Positions 63,818-64,000 of a DNA stretch of 64,000 bases are shown here, piece after piece (the first letter of the stretch is position 1; every line of letters begins with the position of its first letter). The stretch is from Sipunculus nudus (lineage: Eukaryota > Annelida > Sipuncula > Golfingiida > Sipunculidae): assembly GCA_026874595.1 (NCBI GenBank), contig CM049309.1, forward strand, positions 18,603,576-18,667,575, read 5' to 3'. The notes beneath the pieces were generated by a model. That model did not search any database, was not told the DNA's origin, and was given only the letters and a program-made list of their open reading frames with translations. The translations under genes were made by a program, and so were the position numbers.

Positions 63818-64000
63818 GTATCAAGAGATTCTTTTGATCTGAGATAATATATATATATATTCTTAATCCTAAGGCTTTTGATGTTCCCATTTGTAGTACA
63901 CCTTCGTGTGGGATCTTGGTATCATAACTGTTTGATCAGTGATAGGCGGTACGATTGATTTTTTTTCTGTGCACTTTGGGCCCACCCCCAAGGTGGACAG

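Overview
The window reads as nuclear DNA of an invertebrate animal, most likely a lophotrochozoan and probably a mollusc. It is AT-rich, with short spliced exons in long introns and long TA, CT and G/C microsatellites. Many repeats end in ACGG/CCGT tetranucleotide tracts, a style known from bivalve and other marine-invertebrate repeats. The organism is an inference; nothing here names a species.

Three protein genes can be read by splicing. (1) On the + strand, 2744-6272, four exons encode a Tctex-type dynein light chain (DYNLT5/TCTEX1D1-like, 165 aa). (2) On the - strand, 23749 down to 9989, five exons encode a complete 223-aa HD-domain protein of the bacterial-type COG4339 predicted metal-dependent phosphohydrolase family. 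All exon phases agree. (3) On the + strand from 31676, a signal-peptide exon is followed by an Ig-domain exon, a second Ig domain split over two exons, and probably the start of a third near 63.7 kb. This gene runs off the right edge and covers half the window. Genes 1 and 2 converge on a 3.7-kb repeat-filled gap. Genes 2 and 3 diverge from a 7.9-kb gap.

Most other DNA is repeats. Three groups dominate. Group A (1-1210, 13495-14768, inverted at 7015-8960) carries monomers of about 140-160 bp full of nuclear-receptor-like half-sites. Group B (33118-34767, 41789-43658, 56630-60004) has a 13-bp-stem hairpin at one end and CCCTTGTT at the other. Monomer arrays (20500-21640, 26130-26960, 61860-63127) carry the palindrome GGTGGCGCCACC or variants. 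Groups A and B share the same terminal hairpin, so they look like one superfamily of non-autonomous, possibly Helitron/Helentron-like elements. Smaller elements include a hAT-type MITE with a near-perfect 8-bp target duplication (12515-12912), a second hAT-like MITE (45096-45701), a pogo-like MITE in TA repeats (22075-22889) and tRNA-derived SINE pieces.

The observations most worth a second look are the recurring CTCF-like palindrome shared by several repeat families, the nuclear-receptor motifs in group A, the nested group B insertion at 57583-59205, and a sharp CpG drop that begins at the Ig gene's first exon.
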